Positions 1-7,037 of a DNA stretch of 64,000 nt are shown here, piece by piece. Each line of letters starts with the position of its first letter. Positions within the stretch are counted from its first letter, which is position 1. This stretch comes from Pirellulaceae bacterium. Lineage in GTDB: Bacteria > Planctomycetota > Planctomycetia > Pirellulales > Pirellulaceae. The position numbers and the translations under genes are program-made. The notes under the pieces are model-generated. The model was not told where the DNA came from. It made no database searches and was given only the letters and a program-made list of their open reading frames with translations. Location of the stretch: NCBI GenBank assembly GCA_028280445.1, contig JANQLU010000060.1:1-64000 (forward strand). Reading direction: 5' to 3'.

Positions 1-30
1 ACGCCTTGAATTGATACCAAACGTCATGGT

Positions 31-94
31 AAGCGGCAGGGCTCTAGCCGCCGGTGAACCCTCAAATACCGGCGGCTAGCGCCTTGCCGCTCAC
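31..94. repeat. Dispersed inverted repeat, family A (copy 1)
   Basis: Two arms face each other: a slightly degraded arm at 31-55 and an intact arm at 68-94 ending in CCTTGCCGCTCAC. The same arm recurs at 21002-21068, 26852-26878, 47875-47943 and 51872-51940. It could fold as a long hairpin. No gene is seen in bases 1-338 apart from this repeat, a TetR-operator candidate and the start of the TetR gene. Confidence 0.85.
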
Positions 95-304
95 ATCAAT
101 TCACAGCTTTCCGATTTAATCAACGCTGCCTGGCAATTCAACGGCCCCAATTCTGCGGTATGCCAATCTGTTCCTTGGCAAATTCTCATTGGTTCGACAG
201 TGATGTTCCAATTCCCACGCCTACTTTGCGTCCAGTTTTGTCGTGCCTTTGCTGGCGATCGCATATTTTGGCATCGGTCAAATAACACGGCTAATCTGCT
301 AATC

Positions 305-329
305 TTGACTAAATGGTCCAAATTTATAC
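305..329 (+). promoter_or_regulatory. Candidate promoter and TetR operator half-site
   Basis: TTGACT at 305-310 resembles a -35 box, and the A/T-rich TTATAC at 324-329 lies downstream with a short spacer. TGGTCCAAA at 314-322 lies between them. Its reverse complement TTTGGACCA is found again at 949-957 just after the TetR gene, so both may be sites of the regulator encoded between them. The ATG at 339 lies so close that the transcript could be nearly leaderless. The sharing of the 9-mer is seen; binding is inferred. Confidence 0.4.
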
Positions 330-338
330 GATTCAGGC

Positions 339-932
339 ATGAACAAAGCGGGAAGGCCTAAAGAATTCGATCGTGAGCAAGCCCTGGAGCGGGCCATGGA
401 GCTGTTTTGGAAACAGGGATATGAAGCCACGGGAATGAACGAATTGATCGACCAGATGCAGATTGGTCGACAAAGCCTCTATGATACCTTCGGTGACAAA
501 CGTCAGCTGTATATCGAAGCGTTCCGGCACTATCACGACTCCCATATCGAGACGATTGTTCAAAAACTGAGCGAACCCGGATCTCCGATCGAGAATATTC
601 GGCAAGTCATGAAACAAATCGCGGCCGAAGCCAACAATTGCAATTGTGTCGGCTGTTTTTTGACGAACACATTGGTTGAAAATGCACAGCAGGATCAGGA
701 TATCACCACCGTTACGACGGCGTCTATTCGACGGTTGGAACAGAGTTTCAAAAAGACGCTGGCCCGAGCGATCGAAGCGAACGAAATCCCGCAAAACAGC
801 AATATTCGTGGGCTTGCCCGGTTTCTGGTCAACACGATCCAAGGCTTGGTTGTGATGGGAAAAGCAACCTCCAATCATGCTTCTGCCAAAGAAGTCGTTG
901 CCGTAGCCTTGAGTGTTCTAGATCACAAGTAA
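339..932 (+). CDS. TetR/AcrR family transcriptional regulator
   Basis: A 197-residue protein of normal TetR length. The N-terminal helix-turn-helix spans roughly residues 10-55 (elements QALERAMELFWKQGYEATG and the GRQSLYDTFGDK recognition region). The C-terminal half is the ligand/dimerisation domain. Cysteines at 101, 103 and 106 sit beside a GCFLTN segment that is conserved in one TetR subfamily, so thiol or electrophile sensing is possible but unproven. It probably represses the SDR, NTF2-like and SPW genes that follow on the same strand. A TTTGGACCA motif occurs both upstream (on the minus strand at 314-322) and downstream (949-957), suggesting autoregulation. The ligand cannot be told from sequence. 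Confidence 0.9.
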   Translation: MNKAGRPKEFDREQALERAMELFWKQGYEATGMNELIDQMQIGRQSLYDTFGDKRQLYIEAFRHYHDSHIETIVQKLSEPGSPIENIRQVMKQIAAEANNCNCVGCFLTNTLVENAQQDQDITTVTTASIRRLEQSFKKTLARAIEANEIPQNSNIRGLARFLVNTIQGLVVMGKATSNHASAKEVVAVALSVLDHK

Positions 933-947
933 AAATTTTTTAGCTAT

Positions 948-969
948 TTTTGGACCAATCATTCCAAAA
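948..969 (+). promoter_or_regulatory. Inverted repeat, candidate TetR operator
   Basis: TTTTGGA and TCCAAAA form a palindrome with an 8-base spacer in the gap after the TetR gene. The left half extends into TTTGGACCA, which also occurs inverted in front of the TetR gene at 314-322. It lies upstream of the small peptide and SDR genes, where a repressor could act. Confidence 0.4.
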
Positions 970-1149
970 TCGGTAAGGGCACGGCTGGCCCGCCGTCTAA
1001 TTGCATGATACGCGGCGAGTAACAACAAACGACCGCATATCTACTGAATTGAAAACGAATGAATCGTCGATAGGAGGGCCCTCAAAATGACCTGACAGAT
1101 TCTCGATTGATTTTTCTTTTACACGCAAAATTTTTTCAAGGAGCCAAAC

Positions 1150-1245
1150 ATGGCCGACCAAACAAACGAAACGACAACAAATGAACAACAACAATCTTGC
1201 TCGACATCCAAGCAAGGCAATCAACATTCATGCGGTTGCAAGTAG
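1150..1245 (+). CDS. Small Cys-containing peptide, 31 residues
   Basis: ATG at 1150 is preceded by AAGGAG with a good spacing of about seven bases, a stronger ribosome site than many larger genes here have. The peptide is Gln/Thr/Asn-rich, begins MADQTNETTTNEQQQ, and ends with three cysteines and a histidine (SCSTSKQGN, then HSCGCK). No family is recognised. Position between the TetR gene and the SDR gene on the same strand suggests co-regulation. A metal-binding or redox role is only a guess from the Cys/His tail. Confidence 0.55.
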   Translation: MADQTNETTTNEQQQSCSTSKQGNQHSCGCK

Positions 1246-1314
1246 CTGTAACCAAAGACATGCCGGGTGGCCGATTCGCCGGCCGACCACTTTTAAACAC
1301 AACAAGGAAAAAAA

Positions 1315-2085
1315 ATGTCAACCACTCAAGATTTCAGACCTGCCCGATTTGCGGAACAACGCGTTTTGATTACCGGCGGATCGAGCGGCATCGGCCGGAC
1401 TACTGCAGAAAAAATTGTTGCCGAAGGCGGCCAAGTGCTGATCACCGGAACCAATCTGAAAAAGCTTGCCGAAGTCAAAAACGCCTTGCCGTCAATCGTA
1501 ACCGTTCAAAATGATGCCGGTGATCCGAGAGCTTCGGAGCAATTGGGCGAAGTCATCAAATCGGAGTTCGGAAATCTGGACGCCGCTTTTCTGAATGCCG
1601 GTTATGCAAAATTTGTCTCACACACCGACGTCACGGCCAAAGAATTTGATCAGCAGTTTGCAGTCAATGTCCGTGGTCCAATCTTACACGCCAAAGCAAT
1701 CTCTCCTTATTTGCGAAATGGAGGTTCAATCGTGATCAACGCTTCGGTCGCGCGAAGTGTCGGATTACCAGGTGGAATTATCTACAACTCAACTAAAGGT
1801 GCCATTCGTACGATCACTCGCGTCCTGGCACTCGAATTGGCCGAGCGGGGAATCCGAGTGAATGCAGTAAGCCCTGGCCCGATCGGAACGGAATTTTTTG
1901 ACCGCACTGGAATGCCCAAGGAACAGCTCGATCAATTTATCGAACAAGTTCTCACGACCGTTCCACTTGGCCGTGTTGGAAAACCGGAAGAAGTGGCCTC
2001 GGTCGCAGCGTTTCTGTTATCCGACGAGGCATCATTCGTTACCGGCAGCGAGTATGTCGTCGACGGCGGCATGACGGAGGTTTAA
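1315..2085 (+). CDS. SDR family NAD(P)-dependent oxidoreductase
   Basis: Classical short-chain dehydrogenase/reductase of 256 residues. The cofactor motif TGGSSGIG spans residues 20-27, the NAG motif is at 94-96, Asn118, and the catalytic Ser144, Tyr157 and Lys161 (YNSTK) are all present. The C-terminus has the usual PLGRVGKPEEVA and YVVDGG segments. The substrate is unknown. The start is set by AAGGA seven bases before ATG. It follows the TetR gene and small peptide and precedes an NTF2-like gene. TetR-SDR-NTF2 clusters are often inducible detoxification units, which is inference here. Confidence 0.93.
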   Translation: MSTTQDFRPARFAEQRVLITGGSSGIGRTTAEKIVAEGGQVLITGTNLKKLAEVKNALPSIVTVQNDAGDPRASEQLGEVIKSEFGNLDAAFLNAGYAKFVSHTDVTAKEFDQQFAVNVRGPILHAKAISPYLRNGGSIVINASVARSVGLPGGIIYNSTKGAIRTITRVLALELAERGIRVNAVSPGPIGTEFFDRTGMPKEQLDQFIEQVLTTVPLGRVGKPEEVASVAAFLLSDEASFVTGSEYVVDGGMTEV

Positions 2086-2117
2086 AGCGGCATTGAACCG
2101 ATCCAAATCTCTCAAAT

Positions 2118-2140
2118 CGGCCGGTGGGAACCGGCCCTAC
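2118..2140. repeat. Dispersed repeat, family B arm
   Basis: A single arm reading GGCCGGTGGGAACCGGCCCT, itself partly palindromic. The same arm occurs as facing pairs at 40408-40535 and 50887-50943, and degraded at 61247-61304. It sits between two co-directional genes. Confidence 0.8.
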
Positions 2141-2150
2141 ATCTCAAAAA

Positions 2151-2177
2151 TCATAACCCGAAGCGTGAGCGAGGGAC
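2151..2177. repeat. Dispersed repeat containing GAAGCGTGAGCGAGGGA
   Basis: Directly after the family B arm lies ATAACCCGAAGCGTGAGCGA, a short sequence recalled as frequent in planctomycete genomes. Only one copy was noticed in this window, so the assignment rests on recognition rather than internal repetition. Confidence 0.5.
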
Positions 2178-2235
2178 CAAAACACCACGAACACGCAACA
2201 ACCATTCAAATATACCCACCCCCAAGGAACAAACA

Positions 2236-2610
2236 ATGTCTTCAACCACACTACTTCAAAATGATCGTGAAGCCATTGCCACGATCTTGCAACATTACAT
2301 CGACGGCACCAAATCTGGCCGCGGGGATGACATGAGACCCGCCTTTCACCGCGATGCAACAATCTTCGGCTATGTCGGCGACGACCTATTCGCTGGTCCC
2401 ATCGAAAACTTGTTCACCTGGAACGACGAAAACGGACCGGCAACAGAGTTGCAAGTGCAAATCGTAGACATCGACATTGTCGGAACTGTCGCGACAGCGC
2501 GACTCGAACTTGACAACTGGACAGGAAATCGTTTCACCGATCTGTTCACGTTGCTCAAGATCGACGGCCAATGGCAGATCATGAACAAAGTGTTCCACCA
2601 CCACAACTAA
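2236..2610 (+). CDS. NTF2-like (SnoaL/lumazine-binding type) protein
   Basis: A 124-residue single-domain protein with the pattern of the nuclear transport factor 2 superfamily: N-terminal helix (AIATILQHYIDGTKSG), a D-x-R-x-A-F-H-x-D-A-T-I segment, and C-terminal strands ending TLLKIDGQWQIMNKVFHHH. Members bind small molecules or act as isomerases and hydratases; no catalytic set can be assigned. AAGGA precedes the ATG at 2236. It lies in the TetR/SDR cluster and may act on the same compound as the SDR enzyme. Confidence 0.8.
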   Translation: MSSTTLLQNDREAIATILQHYIDGTKSGRGDDMRPAFHRDATIFGYVGDDLFAGPIENLFTWNDENGPATELQVQIVDIDIVGTVATARLELDNWTGNRFTDLFTLLKIDGQWQIMNKVFHHHN

Positions 2611-2661
2611 AAAACAAAATTCACAACTTCAATTTTTTTTCAGATCCAAAGGAGATCAAAA

Positions 2662-3063
2662 ATGAACGCAAGATTTGTTACTAAAAAAATTCATGCATTT
2701 CTCGACTATCCGGTCGCCATTGCGCTGCTCGTATTACCCTTTGTATTGGGGCTGGGTGACTCACACTGGTTAGCCCTGTGGCTGAGTGTTGGTACTGGTT
2801 TCGCCGCATTTGTGTTGACGGTGCTGACCAATCATCAACTGGGAATCTTTCGAGTGCTTCCCTATTCGGTACATCTGGCGGTTGACGCTTTAGTCGGTAT
2901 CGTCTTTCTCGTCGCCCCACTGGCCTTTGGATTTTCCGGCATCGATGCGCTGTTTTACTGGGCAAATGGTGCGGCAGTCCTCGTCGTAGTCAGCCTTCAC
3001 AAACCAGAAACTGCAACTCGAGAAACTGGAGCGCGTTCGGTTCGCGATGCAGCAGCAGCCTAA
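2662..3063 (+). CDS. SPW-repeat-type small membrane protein
   Basis: A 133-residue protein with four hydrophobic segments at about residues 15-31, 36-54, 67-93 and 95-116. It opens with the KKIHAFLDYPVAIALLVLPF segment typical of short SPW-repeat-like inner-membrane proteins. AAGGAG is placed ideally before the ATG. The tail is short and polar. Function is unknown. It closes the TetR-led gene cluster and is convergent with the next gene. Confidence 0.75.
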   Translation: MNARFVTKKIHAFLDYPVAIALLVLPFVLGLGDSHWLALWLSVGTGFAAFVLTVLTNHQLGIFRVLPYSVHLAVDALVGIVFLVAPLAFGFSGIDALFYWANGAAVLVVVSLHKPETATRETGARSVRDAAAA

Positions 3064-3138
3064 TTGTGACAAGCAGTCGGTCAAAGTCTTAACGCCGAGT
3101 CCACGGTGTCATTTAACGCGACTGAACAATGATGTGGC

Positions 3139-3182
3139 GGGTGTCAGGTATCGAACGTTCCGCGTTAGGTACCTGACCCCCG
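3139..3182. repeat. Inverted repeat between convergent genes
   Basis: GGGTGTCAGGTA at 3139-3150 faces TAGGTACCTGACCCC at 3166-3180. It lies between the convergent SPW and propeller genes, so it may work as a bidirectional terminator. No second copy was noticed here. Confidence 0.6.
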
Positions 3183-3185
3183 GCT

Positions 3186-4475
3186 CTATTTTGACTTGTC
3201 GGATATTTCGTAGCACAAAACGCGCTGCTGTTCTTTCAAATATAACCGACCATTGCAGATAACGGGGTGCGACCAACTGGGATGGCGAACATCGGGAATC
3301 ATGAACGAGCTTTTCTGAAAATATTTTGAGGCGGACGCTTCGATCAACACCATCAAACCGTTTTGGTATCGAAAATAAAGGTGGCCGTCCGCGAAACAAA
3401 CCGCGGCTGAATTTTTGCCTTGATTGCGAATCGGCCCCCACATCACTTTGCCGTCCCGCAGTCGAATACACATCGGCAGACCTTTTTTGTGGCCTTGTCC
3501 GCCGTAGATAAATCCATCATGCAAGACAAACCCTCCATGATGATTCTGAAAAACATTGGGACGCAAGAAATATTTTTCGTTTACTTTGAATTTGCCGTTT
3601 TTTGATTTGGACAATTCGAGCAACGCTGAACCCGTTTGATATCCTGTCGAGACGAATACCAAATCTCCCGTCACGACTGGGTTCGAAATATTAGCAATAT
3701 CATTGGCAACCTTATTATATTGCCACAGCAGTTTTCCAGTCTTTGCCTCAACTCCAATCAAACCTCTTCCAACCAATTGTACATATTGCTTGACGCCGCA
3801 AGCCTGGCTGACAACGATCGACGAATAAGCAGCTCCGTCTGCACCTTTTGCACCAACCAAACTCGATTTGCACCGCCAAATTTCATCTCCAGTTTTTTTA
3901 TTCAAAGCGACCATCACAGCACCTTGGACACCAGGTGTTACAATCACGCGCTCACCGTCAACCAAGGGCGATTCGGAAAACTTCCACTCCCATTTTCCTT
4001 TGGCCAACATCATGGCCGCACCATATTGTTTGACCAAATCTTTTTGCCAAAGTACTTCGCCTGTTTTAGATTTCAAGCAAACCAGTGTCGCGTCCGTCGT
4101 CAAACAATACACGCGATCGCCATCGACAGTCGGCGTGCTCCGTGATCCTGGGAAATCGCCAGTATTCGCCTTTCCAATCTCTTGTTTCCAAATCTGTTTG
4201 CCGTCGGAAACCGCAATCGCAAAAGCGTATTGTTTTGAATCGATATCGCCGATCGTAAACAACATGTCGCCACGAATAGTCACGCTTGAGAACCCGCGCC
4301 CGAGATTCTTGGCGGTCCAAATCAATCGAGGTCCTTTGGCGGGCCAATTTTTCATCAAACCTGTCGCTGGCGATTTGCCATCGCCATTTTGGCCTCGAAA
4401 TCGCAGCCAATCTTGCGCCGTCAAATTTTCGCCAGCGAACACACACGCCAAAAAGGTTGTTAGCAGAATTCTCAT
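3186..4475 (-). CDS. PQQ-like beta-propeller secreted protein
   Basis: About 429 residues from an ATG at 4475, which gives a clean signal peptide (MRILLTTFLACVFAGENLTAQ); an upstream TTG at 4523 would add a charged extension before it. Mature sequence starts DWLRFRGQNGDG and contains repeated blade motifs such as GKQIWKQEIG, TGEVLWQKDL, TGDEIWRCKSS and TGKLLWQYNK. This is the outer-membrane-assembly/PQQ-like propeller type that planctomycetes hold in large numbers. No dehydrogenase active site is seen, so an enzymatic role is doubtful. A related protein is encoded at 10811-12058. An AAGG lies a little upstream of the ATG. Confidence 0.88.
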   Translation of the reverse strand: MRILLTTFLACVFAGENLTAQDWLRFRGQNGDGKSPATGLMKNWPAKGPRLIWTAKNLGRGFSSVTIRGDMLFTIGDIDSKQYAFAIAVSDGKQIWKQEIGKANTGDFPGSRSTPTVDGDRVYCLTTDATLVCLKSKTGEVLWQKDLVKQYGAAMMLAKGKWEWKFSESPLVDGERVIVTPGVQGAVMVALNKKTGDEIWRCKSSLVGAKGADGAAYSSIVVSQACGVKQYVQLVGRGLIGVEAKTGKLLWQYNKVANDIANISNPVVTGDLVFVSTGYQTGSALLELSKSKNGKFKVNEKYFLRPNVFQNHHGGFVLHDGFIYGGQGHKKGLPMCIRLRDGKVMWGPIRNQGKNSAAVCFADGHLYFRYQNGLMVLIEASASKYFQKSSFMIPDVRHPSWSHPVICNGRLYLKEQQRVLCYEISDKSK

Positions 4476-4548
4476 TCCAAATTGCCTTTTGAATTTTATG
4501 GGAGCAAAGTTGCGTTTGAACAAATTGTTTTTTTAATGGCCGTTTGCC

Positions 4549-5199
4549 CTAATCAATCACGACGCCAATTGGTCCACACTGACCACCGTTGCAATTCCCT
4601 GAGTCAACGGAGCAAGCTGCTACCAAAATCGTCGCATTGTCGACCAGTGTTTCGAGAACAATAGAGTCGCCCGGTTGAGAAACCGGTTTGTGAATCGTTA
4701 TTTTTCCATCCGCTTGAAAATGGGTGTTCATAAAAACGTTAAACGGATGTATTTCATTGAGCGTCGCTCGACCAATTTGTTGCAAGTGATCGTTAATGTT
4801 TTGCAAACAGCTAGGATGCGGCGTACCGTCGTTGTTGTAGAGATGGTCGTACATTTCCTGCCTGCAACAAGGGTGTATTAAGTCGTGTGTTCCAACTGAA
4901 TCCTCAATGATTTTGAAGAATGGATGGTAACGGTTGGTATAAAGCGTATCCCCAGTCGAAACGAGCAATTTTCGATTGCAATCAATCGTAACACCGGCGG
5001 AAAAAAAATCGTTTTCGTTGTCGTTGTTGTATGCCCAGAAATCGGCGACCTGCTGGCCTTCGAGATCAATGATCTTGATGCATTCTCCTCGTTTAGCGCG
5101 AAACATTTTTGCCGACTGAGGTTTGATGATTTCCAATTGGCCCTCGGTGATGTTTTTTTCGTTGTTATTTGTTAGCAGCATCTCCAGTTTGTATCCCAT
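4549..5199 (-). CDS. DUF1989 (urea carboxylase-associated family) protein
   Basis: About 216 residues in the family of urea carboxylase-associated proteins, which are implicated in urea or guanidine metabolism and whose reaction varies. Family segments visible: GECIKIIDLEGQQVADFWAY, then STGDTLYTNRYHPFFKI, VGTHDLIHPCC, and PFNVFMNTHF. Three in-frame starts (TTG 5208, ATG 5199, ATG 5181) are possible; 5199 is chosen as the first ATG. No urea carboxylase or transporter lies nearby, so its substrate here is open. Downstream on the same strand is the propeller gene. Confidence 0.82.
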   Translation of the reverse strand: MGYKLEMLLTNNNEKNITEGQLEIIKPQSAKMFRAKRGECIKIIDLEGQQVADFWAYNNDNENDFFSAGVTIDCNRKLLVSTGDTLYTNRYHPFFKIIEDSVGTHDLIHPCCRQEMYDHLYNNDGTPHPSCLQNINDHLQQIGRATLNEIHPFNVFMNTHFQADGKITIHKPVSQPGDSIVLETLVDNATILVAACSVDSGNCNGGQCGPIGVVID

Positions 5200-5291
5200 T
5201 TTAAACAATAGATATCAATTGCCTGTAGCAATGAATACTTCAGGCAAACAAATTGCTGGTTGACGGGATTAAAAATTCAACGGAAAAAACA

Positions 5292-5951
5292 TCAACGACG
5301 TCCAACTCTCGATCGCCTCAACACGGTGATACTCAATGCAGCAACCAAAAAAATGCAACTTGTCGGTTCAGGAATAGCGTTGATCGCGATCTCGCGCAAT
5401 CCAACTAGATTGCCACCGTTTCCGCCCGGAACGGTGATCCTAACGTAACGAGCTTCGACTGCGTCAAAAAAGACTCCGGCGGCCGGCATCGGATCATCTT
5501 GAGTTACATCCTCGCCCGGCAAAATATTGAGCGGCCCACTCCCCGCGCTCGTGTACGAATATCCCAAGTTTGAAAACAGCGAAGTTTCGAGAAAAACAAA
5601 AGGAATTTCTTGGCCAGTGCTGCCCGTTCCATCCGATTCGTTCCAGAAATAAATCGCGTCAATCGTTCTGACAATTCCCATGTCGATGATGATGAATCCA
5701 CTGGTCACTCCGTTTGCCGAAAACCATGAACCGTCATCGTGTACCAGCGCATGCTCTGTCGAAGCCGCATAGGGAACCAGGTCCGAACCATCGGTTGCAT
5801 TTCCAATATCAAATCGCGAATCAAAATTTCCCAGTGTGTTGGTAATGACCGTCAAATTCGATGGATCAACCAGATCCCCCAAGGCAATCGATGGTGAAAA
5901 CACCGTCGCAAGAACTCCGATTTGAAATATACAAAGATAACAACGCTGCAT
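5292..5951 (-). CDS. PEP-CTERM sorting-domain protein
   Basis: 219 residues. It has an N-terminal signal peptide (about 25 residues ending SIALG), a discoidin-like beta domain of about 160 residues, and a C-terminus AIPEPTSCIFLVAALSI followed by basic RRSRVGRR. That PEP motif, hydrophobic stretch and Arg tail is the sorting signal processed by exosortase in other bacteria. No exosortase gene is in the window. GGAG stands well placed before ATG 5951. Confidence 0.85.
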   Translation of the reverse strand: MQRCYLCIFQIGVLATVFSPSIALGDLVDPSNLTVITNTLGNFDSRFDIGNATDGSDLVPYAASTEHALVHDDGSWFSANGVTSGFIIIDMGIVRTIDAIYFWNESDGTGSTGQEIPFVFLETSLFSNLGYSYTSAGSGPLNILPGEDVTQDDPMPAAGVFFDAVEARYVRITVPGGNGGNLVGLREIAINAIPEPTSCIFLVAALSITVLRRSRVGRR

Positions 5952-6348
5952 TCAATAAACTCCAAAAAACTGTAACTTGCACGATCAAAGCATACTGATC
6001 CTAATGATCTCCAAATGTTCTTTTTGGAGTCGCCCAAATTCTTCTGTCATTCGGTACCGTCAGTCCAGACGCCGACCCTCCAACCTCAAATGGGTCGTGA
6101 TCAAACGGTCCCGAAACTTCTTGCGGAACGCGTTTTCGCCTAACGTCTCAATACACCGGTATTCAAACCTACCTAGAGTCAAATCCGTGAAGCGTTCGGA
6201 AAGGTTACACGACTTTTCAAAAAAAGTTTGAGCGAAGATATCATCTGCGAGTCACGATTTGACCTGATACGGACTCTTGATAGACTAAATTTTGATCACC
6301 AAGTCACGTAAAAAACGTTCTACTCGGCGAGGCGAGGATTTATCGGAA
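5952..6348. other. Divergent intergenic region, no feature resolved
   Basis: About 400 bases between the PEP-CTERM gene (leftward) and the sigma factor gene (rightward). It must hold promoters for both, but no clear -35/-10 pair, repeat or structured element was recognised. Confidence 0.5.
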
Positions 6349-7035
6349 ATGAACAAACGAGCCTCAACTCACTACGGTAGTCCTGTCACAGAATCGAGTG
6401 CACACGCAGAATACTTGGATCGCTTGGTTCAAGATATCAGAGCCGGCAATGCCACACTCAACGAAATTTTGAACGCGACCAGCGCTCGATTGTTACACTT
6501 GATCAATGTTCGGATCTCTCCTCAACTTCGAACACGTGTTGATCCCGAAGACATCTTACAAGACACATTTGTATCCGTCAGTAAACGTTTTGACGAATAC
6601 CTGGCCAATCCGAAAGTGCCTGTTTTCGTCTGGTTGCGAGGATTGGCAATCGAACGAATCATTGATGCCAACCGTTTTTTCTTGGGAGCCGCCAAGCGTA
6701 ATGCTCAGCATGAAGAAACGGTGAAAAAAAAATGGCTCGATCAATCGACGTTCGACATACTTCAAAATTTGCACAGCAACGAAAAAACTCCTTCTCAACA
6801 CGTTTCAGATCGACAACGCAGCCACGATCTCAAAACAGCAATCCAAAAACTACCTAATCGCTATCGCGAAGTTTTGGTCCTGCGTTTTTTCGAATCGTTG
6901 ACGATTAATGAGATGGCAGCCGCATTGGATATCACCGTTGCCAATGCAAAAGTGCTGCAGTTTCGTGCATTGCAGAGACTTGAGGAGATCATCGCGACGG
7001 AACTTAACTGGAAATCTTCGGATCGTATTGGCTAG
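6349..7035 (+). CDS. ECF-type RNA polymerase sigma factor (kinase-linked)
   Basis: About 228 residues from ATG 6349, preceded by GAGGA; a TTG at 6292 would add 19 residues but has no ribosome site. Sigma region 2 is visible around RVDPEDILQDTFVSVSKRF, and region 4 around LPNRYREVLVLRFFESLTINEMAAALDI with the following helix-turn-helix AKVLQFRALQRL. The kinase gene starts three bases after this stop codon, so the two are surely co-transcribed. Such pairs are typical of planctomycetes, where the kinase is thought to control its sigma factor; that link is inference here. Confidence 0.9.
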   Translation: MNKRASTHYGSPVTESSAHAEYLDRLVQDIRAGNATLNEILNATSARLLHLINVRISPQLRTRVDPEDILQDTFVSVSKRFDEYLANPKVPVFVWLRGLAIERIIDANRFFLGAAKRNAQHEETVKKKWLDQSTFDILQNLHSNEKTPSQHVSDRQRSHDLKTAIQKLPNRYREVLVLRFFESLTINEMAAALDITVANAKVLQFRALQRLEEIIATELNWKSSDRIG

Positions 7036-7037
7036 CT

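Noticed and set aside
333..878. A 181-codon minus-strand frame inside the TetR gene
   Set aside because: The TetR frame is a clear family match and covers the same bases.
3868..4536. A 222-codon frame on + opposite the propeller gene
   Set aside because: The minus frame has a signal peptide and propeller repeats; the + frame is its mirror.
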